A DNA stretch of 64,000 nucleotides from assembly GCA_022059125.1 (NCBI GenBank), contig JAEUWY010000002.1, positions 868,001-932,000 on the forward strand, read 5' to 3'. A program made the translations under genes and the position numbers. The notes under the pieces are model-generated. The model saw only the letters and a program-made list of their open reading frames with translations. It was not told the origin of the DNA and made no database searches. The DNA comes from Corynespora cassiicola (Eukaryota > Ascomycota > Dothideomycetes > Pleosporales > Corynesporascaceae). Numbering within the stretch: the stretch's first letter is position 1; every line of letters begins with the position of its first letter. Shown here in pieces: positions 44,213-54,960 of this stretch.

Positions 44213-45751
44213 AAAAGCGCGGGGACTCGCAGACAGACTCACAAAACGCTGTTTTTAAGAGTAGCAATAAGAAAGAAAGGATGATCGACTATCGCGTGTT
44301 ATGTTGTGAGGCTTTTTGCTGGTTAGGTGTGCAGGGTTTTTGCGTGGATACCCCAAGGTCCACAAGGCGGGCGGGCTGTACTGATACCTGCCTGCTCTTA
44401 GGCCATGGTGATGCCCTCTAGTTTATCTTGTGATGCCCCTTGTTCAGGTTTTCAGATTATACCTATTAATTAGGATCATCTCAGTCCCTTTCGGGAGCAG
44501 TCACGTGAACACCGACCCACTTGCGGCTGATCTTTAGGATGGCGAAATGATTGGATTGGCTTGAGGAGGGGCCATCTCATCTGACGATGCTCACTAGCTC
44601 ATATGGTGTGACCATACCTGAATAGGCTTGAGCACGGGGCATCACCAGATGAGATGCCTCCATGGTGCTGTCTTCGACACTTTTGCGATATTACCCGATT
44701 GGGACACAACTCGATCGATGACCCCCAAGCGGGCCAGACCGTGCCATCGTCACTCTGCCAGCTCCTCTCCTCTTTGGCCCCAACCACGCCGACTAGCCTA
44801 ATTGCCAACGTGGATGCGTGTTTTTGTTGAGGGCTGGAGAGCTGCCTTGGTGCCCTCATTCAATACTCTGCATGCAGGCTGTCGATGCGCGCTTCGCACC
44901 CGTGTCAGTTGACCGGTCGTATCCAGTCATACTGGAGCTGACGGCTGACAGAGAACCACTGGGGAGCTTCAAGCCGCTGCTGTTCACCACTAGGCTCTCT
45001 ACCGCTGCACACGCCGTCACCGGTCTCCAGGTGTCCCTGATCACCGCCAACCGGCCCGAAACCCATCGAAACGAGCCCTAGACTGCGGTACAGGATGAGG
45101 CTGCGCGACCAACCTTATTACGAGCTTCACTCGCGAACCCTACAGCACGATGCGGTGACGTACGGCTGGGTTGTCCAGAAAAGCTAAGCTCGCCCGTTGC
45201 TCTGACGAGAGCCCCATCGACGCCGTTCAGTGGAGAGCCCCGGGCTTCCGACATCGCTTGTCCCTCCACATCTCCATCGCGTCCACTCTGACTGCCCGAA
45301 TTAGGTCTTATCAGAGGCCCTGGGCCCGAAATAAGAAATAAAAGGGGACTCTGCGCGGGTAGCGGATGCAGGAAATGGGCCGCTCACTGCATCCGGGTGC
45401 CTTGGAAGCGCAGAATGACATCATGCATCCCTGTCACCGCATTTTCGCATGACTTTGAGGGCGGCCCGCTACCCACGCCGTTCCAATCACATCTGGCATG
45501 CCTGTGTTGGCGCCAATTGCAGTGTGCCAGCTGTACAAGTGCATCATTCCACATGCTGCTCTTTAGGAGCCCATGTTCGAGTGGTTTGGCTCAAGCTGTT
45601 GCCTCCAGCACCTTTCGTGGAGGGCGTGGGGTGTGCAGAAGAGCGAAATATTCCGCCGCCTTTCTTAAAACCCTTTGAGGGAGGGCATGCTTATCTCTGC
45701 TGAAGGACCGAATCGACCCCTATTGACGGTGCAGGAACCGTGACCGCAATC
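44213..45751. other. Intergenic, no gene seen
   Basis: About 1.5 kb. The first part is repeat flank (shared CCACAAGG near 44360); the remainder is GC-rich with overlapping meaningless frames. Confidence 0.4.
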
Positions 45752-45805
45752 ATGGTGAGTTTCCGTGTATACAACCTCACCGAAGAAGGAATGCAGCGTT
45801 CATGA
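45752..45805 (+). promoter_or_regulatory. uORF overlapping the next start codon
   Basis: An upstream frame of 17 codons (ATG at 45752, a second in-frame ATG at 45791) ends at a TGA whose first two bases are shared with the main ATG at 45802 (ATGA). Such an arrangement would reduce translation of the main frame or make it depend on reinitiation. The alternative is that the GTGAGT at 45755 is a leader intron donor ending at TGCAG (45795); even then a short uORF ending in the same TGA remains. Confidence 0.45.
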
Positions 45806-47140
45806 CACTACAGCCTCCGCCTGTCGATCCTGCGAACATCGTACAGGCCCTGTTCTTTACTCTATTGGACGTCTTCGAGGCAGCCAGAGATCTACACCAA
45901 ACGTTAAGCGCAAAGGAGAAGAGAGATTGGTCAAAAGGCTATGCCGATTCCAGGCGAGTCGAGTACATCGAACGAGATGAGGTTGAAGGTGAGGAGAGTA
46001 TCGTAATGGACAAGGCTGCAGTTACACGCCAGTTTGACAATGGTTATCGAGACAATGGTCCACAGTTTGCTATGGGTGATGGTAATAAACAACCATACTG
46101 CCCTGTTTCGAGAGGCCTGCCGCTGACCGAGACATGTCTTTATAGCCATTTCCCAAACCGCCCTCCAGTCACAGATCATTACGTTGCAGTCTGTCATAAT
46201 CACCACTTTTCTGTACGGGCCCACATCTGCCGAACCGATATCCCGTCAGCTGTCGAGTCTAGTCGCAGCGTCGCGTGCGGCGGGAACGGCCGCAGTGGAC
46301 ATACTGGCTGCGCAAAACGACCGCCAGTTTGCTGCCTTCCCACCAGCTCCTCGTTCTGCCAGGCATTCCCCATCTTCACGCGCAGGCCTGGCACCGCCCC
46401 CGCATCCTCCTCTTCCATACCCAGTAACGAGCCAGCCCTCGGTGAGCTCCGCCTCCACGGCGTTGGTAAAAGCGCGTCGTGAGTCCACCCCTCTCCCGGC
46501 CAAAACGACAATCTTGGACACGAGCAGCAGGCCAAGAGCCGTCAGGTCCGACACCGAGACCACCTCTTTCTCTGGCCCCACCTCGTATGGGGAGCAGATG
46601 CACCCCCACAATCTCTTTTGCCTCTATGCGTTAGATTTGCAGAACAATCCTTCGCAGCCACTGGCAGGCAGCATCACGTCCAAAGCCTCGCCGTACTGCC
46701 CCCACTGTAAGCGCGATCTCAACCTCTCGCCTGGTAAATCGTGGGAGATTTTCAAAGACGATGACCGCACTGAGCGCACCTTCAGGATCCAGAACCGCTT
46801 CGTAGTCAAGTGTCACCGGGACGGACCTGATGGAGCGTACTCATGCGTAATCTGCTCGAAGAGCACTAGCGTGGAAACGGTGTGCGGAGACGTAAAGGCC
46901 TTGGTCCGCCATATCTGGATGGATCATAGCGCCGCCGAATTGGAGGCTGAAGAAGATATCGCGGAAGTGATTGAGGTGCCGAAAGAGAGGCGGAGGGACA
47001 GTGGCATGAGCTGGAGTGACTCGAGGAGTAGCAGGAGGAGTCAGAGTCTAAATGCTGGGAAGGGAAAGGGGAGGCGTAGGTTTGAAAGAAGTGTGGAGAC
47101 GCTGGAGATTAGACCACCTCGGCGGGAGCCGGCACCGTGA
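45802..47140 (+). CDS. Unassigned protein with possible zinc-ribbon
   Basis: Exons 45802-46081 and 46146-47140 (64-base intron) give 424 residues. The N-terminal 170 residues look folded and helical: VDPANIVQALFFTLLDVFEA, ARDLHQTLSAKEKRD, SIVMDKAAVTRQFDNGYRD, then AISQTALQSQIITLQSVI and LVAASRAAGTAAVDIL. A Pro/Ser-rich linker follows. Residues about 275-370 hold paired cysteines and histidines, YCPHCKRDL, KCHRDGPDGAYSCVICSK and VRHIWMDH, a plausible zinc-binding fold. The C-terminus is basic and Ser/Arg-rich (SRSSRRSQS...GKGKGRRRF). No named family is recognised. The helical N-terminal half looks like that of other unnamed ascomycete proteins. A uORF overlaps the start. Confidence 0.72.
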
Positions 47141-48588
47141 TGGGGCTAGGTACCCTTCTCCTGTGTTGTTTTCGTTCGCCGCATCCGGTTTTCGCGCTTG
47201 GCCATCAAGCTGATGTTTGCTTGCTATTATTTTTACGATTGCATTTTCTAGGGTTGCGGTGTACGATTGCACGAGAGATGTATGGCATTCTTCTACATGC
47301 ATTGCTGGAAGGAAAGCGAGCACTTGCAACGGCGTATGTTTGGGTGCCAAATTTGGGTTCTTCACTTTTTCAATACATTGTGTTTGATTAGATAAAAAAA
47401 AGAGATGCTGTTTGCGAGCGCGAAACCGAAAGCCATGTCCAAGCAGTCAAGTGTCTGGGCGTTTACCCCGTACGGTAATCCCTCCAAGAAATCCAGCTAC
47501 CTGCCCACAAAAAGTACCATGTCGTGCATCGCATGATGCCCGAAAACAGAATATACTAAAGCACGCTTCAGCGCCATCCAGATTGCAGGATCCTCCCATC
47601 CTTTGACCAAAAGGGACAATGCTAGGTTCAGCAATCGATGCTTTATTCTCAACCTACTTGATTGAGCAATATCGCCATTGTCCTTTCTGCTATCCGGGAG
47701 TTGCCGCATACTGGCGGCTGCATTGCGTACGCCCGGCTTCTTCGTGCGGCGTTTCGATCGATTACCCAAACCGGCCAAGCGCATATAATTATTAGATATT
47801 AATCTGAATACCATTATCCGTTCTGGGTTAGCGCGGCCGTCAGGTGAAGCGAGAAAGCAAGCCGCGGGTATAGCGGAAATCTAGAAGGGACACGCCACAC
47901 CCGACCAAACATGCACCAGCTTTCAGCTCTACACTGTGAGGAACATCTATCCCAAAGCCTCCGAAACGCAGAAAACGACCCCGCAAAAAAAGACACGGTG
48001 GACATCCAACCGGGCGAAAACCCCCAAGCCTTCCTTCGCCTATTACAACTCCTTTGGCGCAAAACTACGCACCTCGCATGACTAGGCAATCTGACACTTT
48101 TGAACCATGCAGCTCTATCCCAATACGTACCATGCACCCTAAACGGCAATACGAGACGACTGGAAAACGTGAAGTGGGGCTCTATCAGCACGAGCTTACC
48201 TAAATTCCAAGAAAGGTTGCTAGTCGCAGGCAGTCGCCTGGCAACGGCCCGAAGAACGGATAACGGCTGCAGAGTCGACACCGCAGGGAACCTCTTTCGG
48301 ACCGGCCCCCGTATCTTGGATCGGCTCGGAAACATTCTGCCACGGAAAGGCCAGCGGGGTTCGTCAAGCATGGGGGGGGGACTCAGGGTTCCGGGCCGTC
48401 CAAGACGCTGCAAGCGCGAGCCGGTCTTGGTGCTTGCTCAGAAGTGGAAACTTGGGATCATCGTGGAGCCTATGGCGTCAGAGTCATAGGATTGCTTCCA
48501 TTTCTACCTAGGTATCCTATATAATAGCAACTTGACTTGAGTGTCGTAGCCCGCCATCACGCCACGGCATTCTGATTAGCCCATCACA
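47141..48588. other. Intergenic, no gene seen
   Basis: About 1.45 kb, including the promoter of the aminomutase-like gene. The minus-strand frame 47814-48413 has no domain and an Arg/Pro/Ser-biased composition, so I do not call it. Confidence 0.4.
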
Positions 48589-49956
48589 ATGGCCCCCCCA
48601 ATCGCAACCCCAACTCAATCCACCATCGCAACCATCAAACTCCACGTCAAGAGCGGCAACAGCACCGTCACCGAAGCTCTCGAGGCCGCAAAAGCACGCT
48701 TCGTGGAGCGGAACCCGACGAGCCTGAAGCTCCACGAGGAAGCCACCAAAAGTCTCCCCGGCGGCAACACGCGGAGCTTGCTCCACACCGCGCCTTTCCC
48801 ACTCTTCGTCAAGAGCGGCGAGGGCTATAGAGTCACGTCCGAGGATGGGCACGCGTACACAGACTTCGTGGGCGAGCTGACGGCGGGCCTGTTTGGCCAT
48901 TCGCAGCCCCAAATCCAGGACGCGCTCGTTGATGCCGTCAAGAACACGGGCTTGAATCTGAGTGGGACGACGAAGCTGGAAGCGAGGCATGCGGGCGCCG
49001 TGTGCAAAAGGTTTGGCCTGGAGAGACTAAGGTTCACGAATTCGGGGACCGAGGCGAATATGCATGCCCTCTTTGGGGCGAAGAAATTTACGGGGAGGAG
49101 GAAGGTCGTGGTGTTCTCAGGGGGCTATCATGGGGGGTGCTTTAGCTTTCCGCAAGATCGGCCGGCGGAGAATTGCGTGGATAAGGAGGACTGGATAGTC
49201 GCGGAGTACAACGATGTCGAGGATGCGAAGAGCAAGATTGAGGAGAGTGGGGATGTGGCGGCCGTGTTGGTGGAGGGGATGCAGGGGCATGGACCTTGCA
49301 TTGTGGGTACGCATGAGTTTCTGCAGCAGGTGCAGGAGTCTGCTCGCAAGGTTGGGGCGGTGTTCATATTGGATGAGGTGATGACGAGTCGGCTTGCGCC
49401 GGGCGGGCTGCAAGAGCTCGAGTCTTTGACGCCGGATATGACCACTCTGGGGAAGTGGCTTGGAGGCGGCATCACGTTTGGCGCGTTTGGAGGCCGGAAG
49501 GATATCATGAAGGTGTATGATCCGAGGAGTGGCAATCCCCTGGGCCATTCGGGCACGTTTAACAACAATACGTTGGGCATGGTTGCCGGATACACTGGTT
49601 TGTCTCGAGTGTATACTCCCCAAGTTGCTCGAGAGTTCAGCGCTGTGGGAGAGAGATTGAAAGACGAGCTGCTAAAGGTCACTGCTGGAACAAAGATGAC
49701 TGCCACCGGGAGGGGAACAATCATCGGTCTCCATTTCTTGGCGGATGGCAAAAAGGAGCTGAAGAGTTATCGTGATAGAAAGGATGAGGCTGAACTAAGG
49801 GAACTGTTCTGGCTTGAGATGATGGAGGATGGATATTGGATCACGCAACGTGGCAGCATCGCACTCATCCTTGGCACTCCGCAGGAAGAACTGGATAGGT
49901 TTGTAAAGTGTGTAGAGGGCTTTTTGAAGAGGCATGCGAGCTTGGTCAACATTTGA
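48589..49956 (+). CDS. PLP class-III aminotransferase / GSA-aminomutase-like enzyme
   Basis: A single exon of 455 residues. It has the class-III fold in order: SLPGGNTRSLLHTAPFPLFV, YTDFVGELTAGLFGHSQPQI, LRFTNSGTEANMHALFGAKK, VVFSGGYHGG, then AVLVEGMQGHG, FILDEVMTSRLAPGGLQEL, and MTTLGKWLGGGITFGAFGGR, whose Lys is the PLP-binding residue, then LGHSGTFNNNTLGMVAG. The closest recognised group is glutamate-1-semialdehyde 2,1-aminomutase. Fungi do not make heme from glutamate, so the real substrate is probably another amino compound. No targeting signal is seen. GC content is high over the first two thirds and lower at the 3' end. No intron is needed. Confidence 0.9.
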   Translation: MAPPIATPTQSTIATIKLHVKSGNSTVTEALEAAKARFVERNPTSLKLHEEATKSLPGGNTRSLLHTAPFPLFVKSGEGYRVTSEDGHAYTDFVGELTAGLFGHSQPQIQDALVDAVKNTGLNLSGTTKLEARHAGAVCKRFGLERLRFTNSGTEANMHALFGAKKFTGRRKVVVFSGGYHGGCFSFPQDRPAENCVDKEDWIVAEYNDVEDAKSKIEESGDVAAVLVEGMQGHGPCIVGTHEFLQQVQESARKVGAVFILDEVMTSRLAPGGLQELESLTPDMTTLGKWLGGGITFGAFGGRKDIMKVYDPRSGNPLGHSGTFNNNTLGMVAGYTGLSRVYTPQVAREFSAVGERLKDELLKVTAGTKMTATGRGTIIGLHFLADGKKELKSYRDRKDEAELRELFWLEMMEDGYWITQRGSIALILGTPQEELDRFVKCVEGFLKRHASLVNI

Positions 49957-50758
49957 GACATGGGAAGAGCAGGCGCTTCGTGAGCGGTATTATACCATTG
50001 AGATTATGGAGAAGCTCTTTTGAAGTCACTTCTGTAGGCATACAAAAATGTGTAGCTATTAAGAATATATCGTTCTCTCTCAATTTCTTTGAGGGTTTAT
50101 GTGGCCTTGAATGGATATCGAGGTGCGTAAAAAACATGATGCTATCACGGATGAGATTCTAGGGTCTTCCAGATCAGAACGACCCAGTATCAGGAAACTT
50201 CGCGCCTATATATTCGACCCACCAGCTATGTGACAAGAAAAAACCGAGCAAAGAGCTCAGAAGATTTTTGCGGTATAAATGATCAAGCGAATTGTTGAGG
50301 TCAACTAAGGATCTGGAAAATCACGTACCACGGTTCAGTCCAGAACTCGAATCTCGCAAGAGCAATGTTAGAAAGAATGATAATAGTCGAGATAGAATGT
50401 CTTCCTACCATATTTAGCTACAGATGAATGATCCTGGTATTACTAATGCCTTCAATAGCATTGTAAAAGTGAAACAGAAGTTTGCTCTAGACAGCAGCCT
50501 AGTCATATAGATTGTGAAAGCACAATATAACTGTCCAGCCAGGCATCCACCCCTGGAAAACTTAAATGGGTCACACCATTTTTTGGTTACTTCTTCTGGA
50601 TCGTCAGTCAAATCACACATCTTATCAACGTAAGGGCCTTGCCTCTTCACTTGGCATACACTCAAACTCCTACACGAATTACAGGATTTTCAACAAAGAA
50701 TACAGGCTGTACATACTCTTCATAATTCACAGAATTCAAGTATAGTCCAAACGAATCC
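49957..50758. other. Intergenic, no gene seen
   Basis: About 800 AT-rich bases upstream of the tandem paralogue pair; nothing recognised. Confidence 0.45.
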
Positions 50759-51433
50759 ATGGATAGAGCTGATACCCCCAAAGACACAGCCTCCCAATCT
50801 ATGTTCGATCCGTTGAATCCCAGAACAGACCTTGAGAGGTTCACACTTGCAGAGCACTGCCGCCATACTTTGCATCCCGGTACTCCGCAAACCCTTTGGA
50901 TATGCCCATATTGCAAGGTTGATCAGCTCCTGGAAGACCTCAAACGTCTCGAAAAGGCTTGGAATGCAAATGGTGGGCCTACCTCCGCCCTAGCCAAAAA
51001 CGCCAATCTTCACTGGAAAATTGCCAAAGCTTGGGTGCCCTTCAAGCGCGAACTAGTCTCCTACACGACTTACCTTGAGGCATGGGCTGAGAGGGAGCTA
51101 GTCTGGGAAGTTAATAATCCGGGACGTGCCGACGAGGCAGGCTTAGACATTAAAAGCTCTAGCGCAGCACTGCGGTTTGCGAGGACGAACACCCCTTATC
51201 TGGAGTTGCTTGACTCAGATTCAGAGATAAAGAAGAGTGCTACTGCTATGAAAGCTGTTGCAAAAGTTTCAAAGAAGGTCAAGTTTGAGGAAGACGTTTT
51301 GGATGCTCCCAGCCGCAAATTGGAGCTGTTCAAACGCACTAGTCCACTTTATTCTCCAGGACGGTGGGCTTCCTCGGAGGAAGATTCAATCGACGATTCA
51401 TTCGCTATGGATAGGGGAGCAAGGATATTTTGA
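50759..51433 (+). CDS. Zinc-knuckle/KKVxF protein, paralogue 1
   Basis: A single exon of 224 residues. A motif CRHTLHPG (Cys34, His36, His39) followed by CPYC (Cys49, Cys52) looks like a small zinc site. After it come a helical stretch (LEDLKRLEKAWNANGGP) and a region rich in Trp and charged residues. KKVKFEEDVLDAP at residues 172-184 fits the [RK]VxF docking motif for protein phosphatase 1, with trailing acids. The end reads SPLYSPGRWASSEEDS, IDDSF. The next gene on the same strand shares all of these elements, so the two are paralogues by tandem duplication. No targeting signal is seen. Family and function are unknown to me. Confidence 0.8.
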   Translation: MDRADTPKDTASQSMFDPLNPRTDLERFTLAEHCRHTLHPGTPQTLWICPYCKVDQLLEDLKRLEKAWNANGGPTSALAKNANLHWKIAKAWVPFKRELVSYTTYLEAWAERELVWEVNNPGRADEAGLDIKSSSAALRFARTNTPYLELLDSDSEIKKSATAMKAVAKVSKKVKFEEDVLDAPSRKLELFKRTSPLYSPGRWASSEEDSIDDSFAMDRGARIF

Positions 51434-51919
51434 GAACAATAAACCTATCGAATAATGATGTTTAAGGTTTAGGAAAGATCGAACAAAAATTTCATCATGC
51501 TGCTGAGCATGTGGGAAAATATAGAAGAGAGCAATTATTTGTGAGCACAAAGGCGTCTTTAATTTTGAATCCTACCTCGGGGTGAAAAGAATAATAATAG
51601 AGCTACAGGAGACATCAAGGTCAACAAATGACAGATGGTTTTTGATTGTGTGCGATTTTTGTAGTGGCCGAGAAAAATGCTACCATAAAATTCAAATTCA
51701 ACTGTCACGTGAAGCAAACGGTCCCCAACCGCAGTCTTTAGCTGGAGTGAAACTATAATTTTGCGGAAGGTGCAGAAAATTACATCAAACTGATCTCAAA
51801 GTTCGAAGTGAAAGCTAAGACTCATAGATTACTGTTCACTAATTTCCGTTCACAAGCTCACCAACCTCTTCCAACTCGCGATCCCCACAACCCTAGCGAC
51901 AGGATACCATTCTGCCATT
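51434..51919. other. Spacer between the tandem paralogues
   Basis: About 490 AT-rich bases holding the promoter of the second paralogue. No sequence element was identified. Confidence 0.45.
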
Positions 51920-53164
51920 ATGGAGGCCACAACCGATAACCAGTCTCCACCTCTGCCTCCTCCTGCGACGATGATACCCATGCAAGCAACAATTCGACTG
52001 TTTGGGAATCACTTCACGGACTATGTTCTCTGGCAAACACGCATTACGGAAGAGGAACAGGCGCAGTTTTTCGAACCTCCATTATGGGAGTACCTCAAAG
52101 CCACAATATGTGCACAGCATCCGGGAAGCATGCCCGATCGAAGGATTTTCGTCTCTTTCATGAATTGGTTGCGATTCACAGGTCGCCTCTATCCTCGGGG
52201 TGACCTGAGTACAACATCGCCACTTCAACTCACACAGAACTGCCGCCACCCACTTCACCCGGGAATATTCTCAGAAGATATGACTGAAAACTGTCCTGTT
52301 TGTATCATGAGGCAGTGTGTCGGTTCTCTTCAGAGGATGTCGGATGTTTGGGAGAGTGTTGGCGGACCGTTCATCGAGCAGGCCACTGGTAACGACCGAC
52401 CAATATACGTCCAGCTCAGGCAACTATGGAGGGTGGAAAAGTGTCGGTGGGCAAACCTCGTTCGCATATACCAGCCAAGGGCGATACAAGAGCAGATTTG
52501 GGAACGGGAGGAGATGGAAGACTTCGGTCACGCAGAGGAGGTGATCGAGTCGGCACGTTCATGCACCAAGGCCATGGAGATTGCCAGATCGGTTTCCGAG
52601 ACAATCGAAGAAGATAGGGTTCCCGCTCCGCCTACGTATCCAACGAATTTTCCGTCCTCGCCTCCACGACTGCCGCCGCGCGTTCTGAGAAAGAAGGTGA
52701 CCTTCGCCGAAGACATTGTCGAAAACCCTCCCCGTCTTCCAGGAGCCTATAATCGATTTAGCACCAGGTATGAAGGGGGAAGATACGCCTGCCCTGAAGA
52801 AGCAGGTTGGGAAGACACGTCCTTCAAAAATGACGAATTTTACCCGCACGTCTACCAAGAGCTTGGGGAAGCAGAATCTCTGGCAATTGCAACCGATGCC
52901 GCTTCACTCCTCGTTCGCACCGACGACGAAGACCAAACCCTTGGCGACGATGGCGACGACGATGACGATGAGGAAGACATGAGCTCGGACTATTCCGAAT
53001 CTTCCGACGATTCCGACGATTCCTCGGCGAGCATCATGAGCGTGGTGGACGCCGAAGATGTCGCAATCATGGACGATATCGACATGAACGATGCGGACGA
53101 CGAAGAGTCGAGCGATGACTCGGATGGTACTAAGGAGTTCGTCAAATGGTGGTTGAGTAACTAA
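51920..53164 (+). CDS. Zinc-knuckle/KKVxF protein, paralogue 2
   Basis: A single exon of 414 residues. It repeats the plan of its neighbour with additions at both ends. An N-terminal extension of about 100 residues (FGNHFTDYVLWQTRITEEE...) precedes CRHPLHPG (Cys108, His110, His113) and CPVC (Cys125, Cys128). Then come SLQRMSDVWESVGGP, which aligns with DLKRLEKAWNANGGP of paralogue 1, and the KKVTFAEDIVENPP motif at 258-271. RYEGGRYACPEEAGWEDTSF matches SPGRWASSEEDSIDDSF. The C-terminal 90 residues are an Asp/Glu/Ser tail ending EFVKWWLSN. No membrane or signal segment is seen. A nuclear or cytosolic scaffold is possible but unproven. Confidence 0.82.
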   Translation: MEATTDNQSPPLPPPATMIPMQATIRLFGNHFTDYVLWQTRITEEEQAQFFEPPLWEYLKATICAQHPGSMPDRRIFVSFMNWLRFTGRLYPRGDLSTTSPLQLTQNCRHPLHPGIFSEDMTENCPVCIMRQCVGSLQRMSDVWESVGGPFIEQATGNDRPIYVQLRQLWRVEKCRWANLVRIYQPRAIQEQIWEREEMEDFGHAEEVIESARSCTKAMEIARSVSETIEEDRVPAPPTYPTNFPSSPPRLPPRVLRKKVTFAEDIVENPPRLPGAYNRFSTRYEGGRYACPEEAGWEDTSFKNDEFYPHVYQELGEAESLAIATDAASLLVRTDDEDQTLGDDGDDDDDEEDMSSDYSESSDDSDDSSASIMSVVDAEDVAIMDDIDMNDADDEESSDDSDGTKEFVKWWLSN

Positions 53165-53445
53165 CGTGCTTTAAGAGTAGAGTTTGGTGATCTACCAATC
53201 GCTCCGCCACAGGTCGCTAAAACCAGGTGTTCCTCGGCTTGTCCCCGCAGGACCAACGGGCTCCATCACGGCGCGATAAATTCTGGGAGAAGAAAAGGTC
53301 CGGAAAATGCTAGAGACTGCTAGAGACTGCGACAAATAAATGTTCTGCGGAAGATAATCAGGTAGACGAAACCAAAAAAAAAAACCTATTACACAACTCT
53401 GTCAGACCATTACCACGCCACACATCCCACACATGTCATCAACCC

Positions 53446-54273
53446 TCAATCACCATCCTCACTCTCCACCTCCTCTTCCTCTTCCTCTTCCTCTTCCTCT
53501 TCCTCTTCCTCTTCCTCTTCCTCTTCCTCTTCCTCTTCCTCTTCCACTTCCTCATACCACTCCTCCTCCCCCTCCCTCACCCTCTCCCGCCTCCTCTCAA
53601 TCTCCTCCACACTAACCCCCCACCGCTCACTAACCTCCAGCACCCTATTCTCGCGAAACCGCCCCAACTCATCCAACCCCCGATTCACCTGATCCCCATA
53701 CCGAATCGCGCTCCAAAACTGGCCCTGCTCCTCCTCCGCCTCGCGCCGGTCCCGCCAGTCCATGTTGTGCGGATACTCGACGACGGGGTCCTCGGACTCG
53801 CCGAGGGCGAAGGCGGTCGCTTTGAAAGGGAAGGCCGGGTGTTGGGTCGAGGGGGGGTAGTCGTAGGCGTTGTAGGTTGGTGGGGCGGAGGGATCCGCGT
53901 CGCCGTCGCCGTCGCCATCGTCGTCGGAGTCTGAGTCGGAGGTGGAGGGTGCGGGGGTGAGGGAGCGGCTGTTTGGGGCCGAGGAGTCGGTGTCGGGGGT
54001 GTAGGCGGGGGTGGGGTCTTGGAAGGGGTCGGGTTCTTCGTCGCTGGCGTCGTCGTCGTCGTCGGAGCGCGAGTAGGACATTTGCTTTGTTCTTGGGGGC
54101 TCGCGGGCTTCGGGCATGGCTGTCGCATATTTGGTATCGTCGTCGGCTTGCACGGGGTCTTCTGTGATATGTTAGTTCTGTGCGACGAAGCATTTGTCGC
54201 CTTGCCCCGTACCTGGCAGATTCGGCTCTGGGATTGGAATCGCCCTCCGTCTGAAGCACGGTAGGCAGAACAT
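53446..54273 (-). CDS. Acidic protein with C-terminal poly-Glu tract
   Basis: Exons 54213-54273 and 53446-54161 (51-base intron ending CACAG) give 258 residues. The start MFCLPCFRRRAIPIPEPNLP has two Cys near the end followed by Arg residues, which could be a palmitoylation/membrane-contact signal. The middle is Asp/Ser/Pro-rich (SRSDDDDDASDEEPDPFQD, SDSDSDDDGDGDGDAD). A folded-looking segment follows (HNMDWRDRREAEEEQGQFW, AIRYGDQVNRGLDELGRFRE, VLEVSERWGVSVEEIERRR). The C-terminus is about 30 consecutive acidic residues, almost all Glu, written by a hexanucleotide microsatellite. The exact Glu number is likely to vary between strains. No family is recognised. Confidence 0.72.
53472..53548. 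repeat. (CTTCCT)n hexanucleotide microsatellite in coding DNA
   Basis: About 13 tandem CTTCCT units on the plus strand, reading AGGAAG on the coding strand and giving Glu-Glu pairs. They are almost perfect, so recent slippage is likely; six-base steps keep the frame open. Confidence 0.9.
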
Positions 54274-54960
54274 TTTGAGGATTTTTGGTGGATCCGATTA
54301 GTCGCAGCGCGTACTACAGCTGCCTTTATCCAGCCTTGTGGTGCGGTGTTCCTTTACCGCGAAACTTTAGGAGACGACAAACACACACTTCAATCGCGGT
54401 ACAAGCAAAACCTCAACGGCGCAAATTGTTTGTGATAACGGGAAGATCAATTGCGATAACTAGACTTTTCTTTCCTTTCAGGCAGAAACGCTACACAAAC
54501 TGAGGGGCAGGGTGAGAGCTAGGGTGGTGGTTCGCCTAGAAGCTTAGCTTCACCGGTCCAATGATCGGTCTTCAGCTGCAGGACTGAGTACGGTTAACAA
54601 GCACAGCCTGCGTCATCCATTGATAGACTGCGCCCGTATCCGCTCACCGGATTGACTGAATTCGGACATGGACCATGGATAGGCGTCCCCACTTGTCCAC
54701 AGAGTCACACGACATTCCGAAAGGTGGTTCCTCCAAGAATTATTCGAATTAAAGTTCTATCGACCCATGATCAACCTAACATTATCCATGCATTCATAAA
54801 TTCGTAAGGACTGTGGGGGTATATGAACGCTTCAAAATTCAATCAGTTGTGGCGATGCAAATTTCCAAAAAAAATAAAAAATTACAAAAACAGCGAAACA
54901 TTTCTGCCTAGTCGGATAAGACTTGCAGTCAGTTAGCGCTACATGAACCTCGCACAGAAA
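54274..54960. other. Intergenic, promoter of the poly-Glu gene
   Basis: About 690 bases between two minus-strand genes; A-rich near 54866-54900. Nothing else recognised. Confidence 0.45.

Noticed and set aside
47814..48413. 199-residue minus-strand frame
   Set aside because: Arg/Pro/Ser-rich with no domain or splice support; counted as chance in intergenic DNA.
53165..53225. tRNA-like minus-strand stretch (GGCGGAGCGATTGGTAGATC)
   Set aside because: It resembles a D-arm/box A, but no acceptor stem, anticodon arm or T-arm can be paired around it. At most a decayed fragment.
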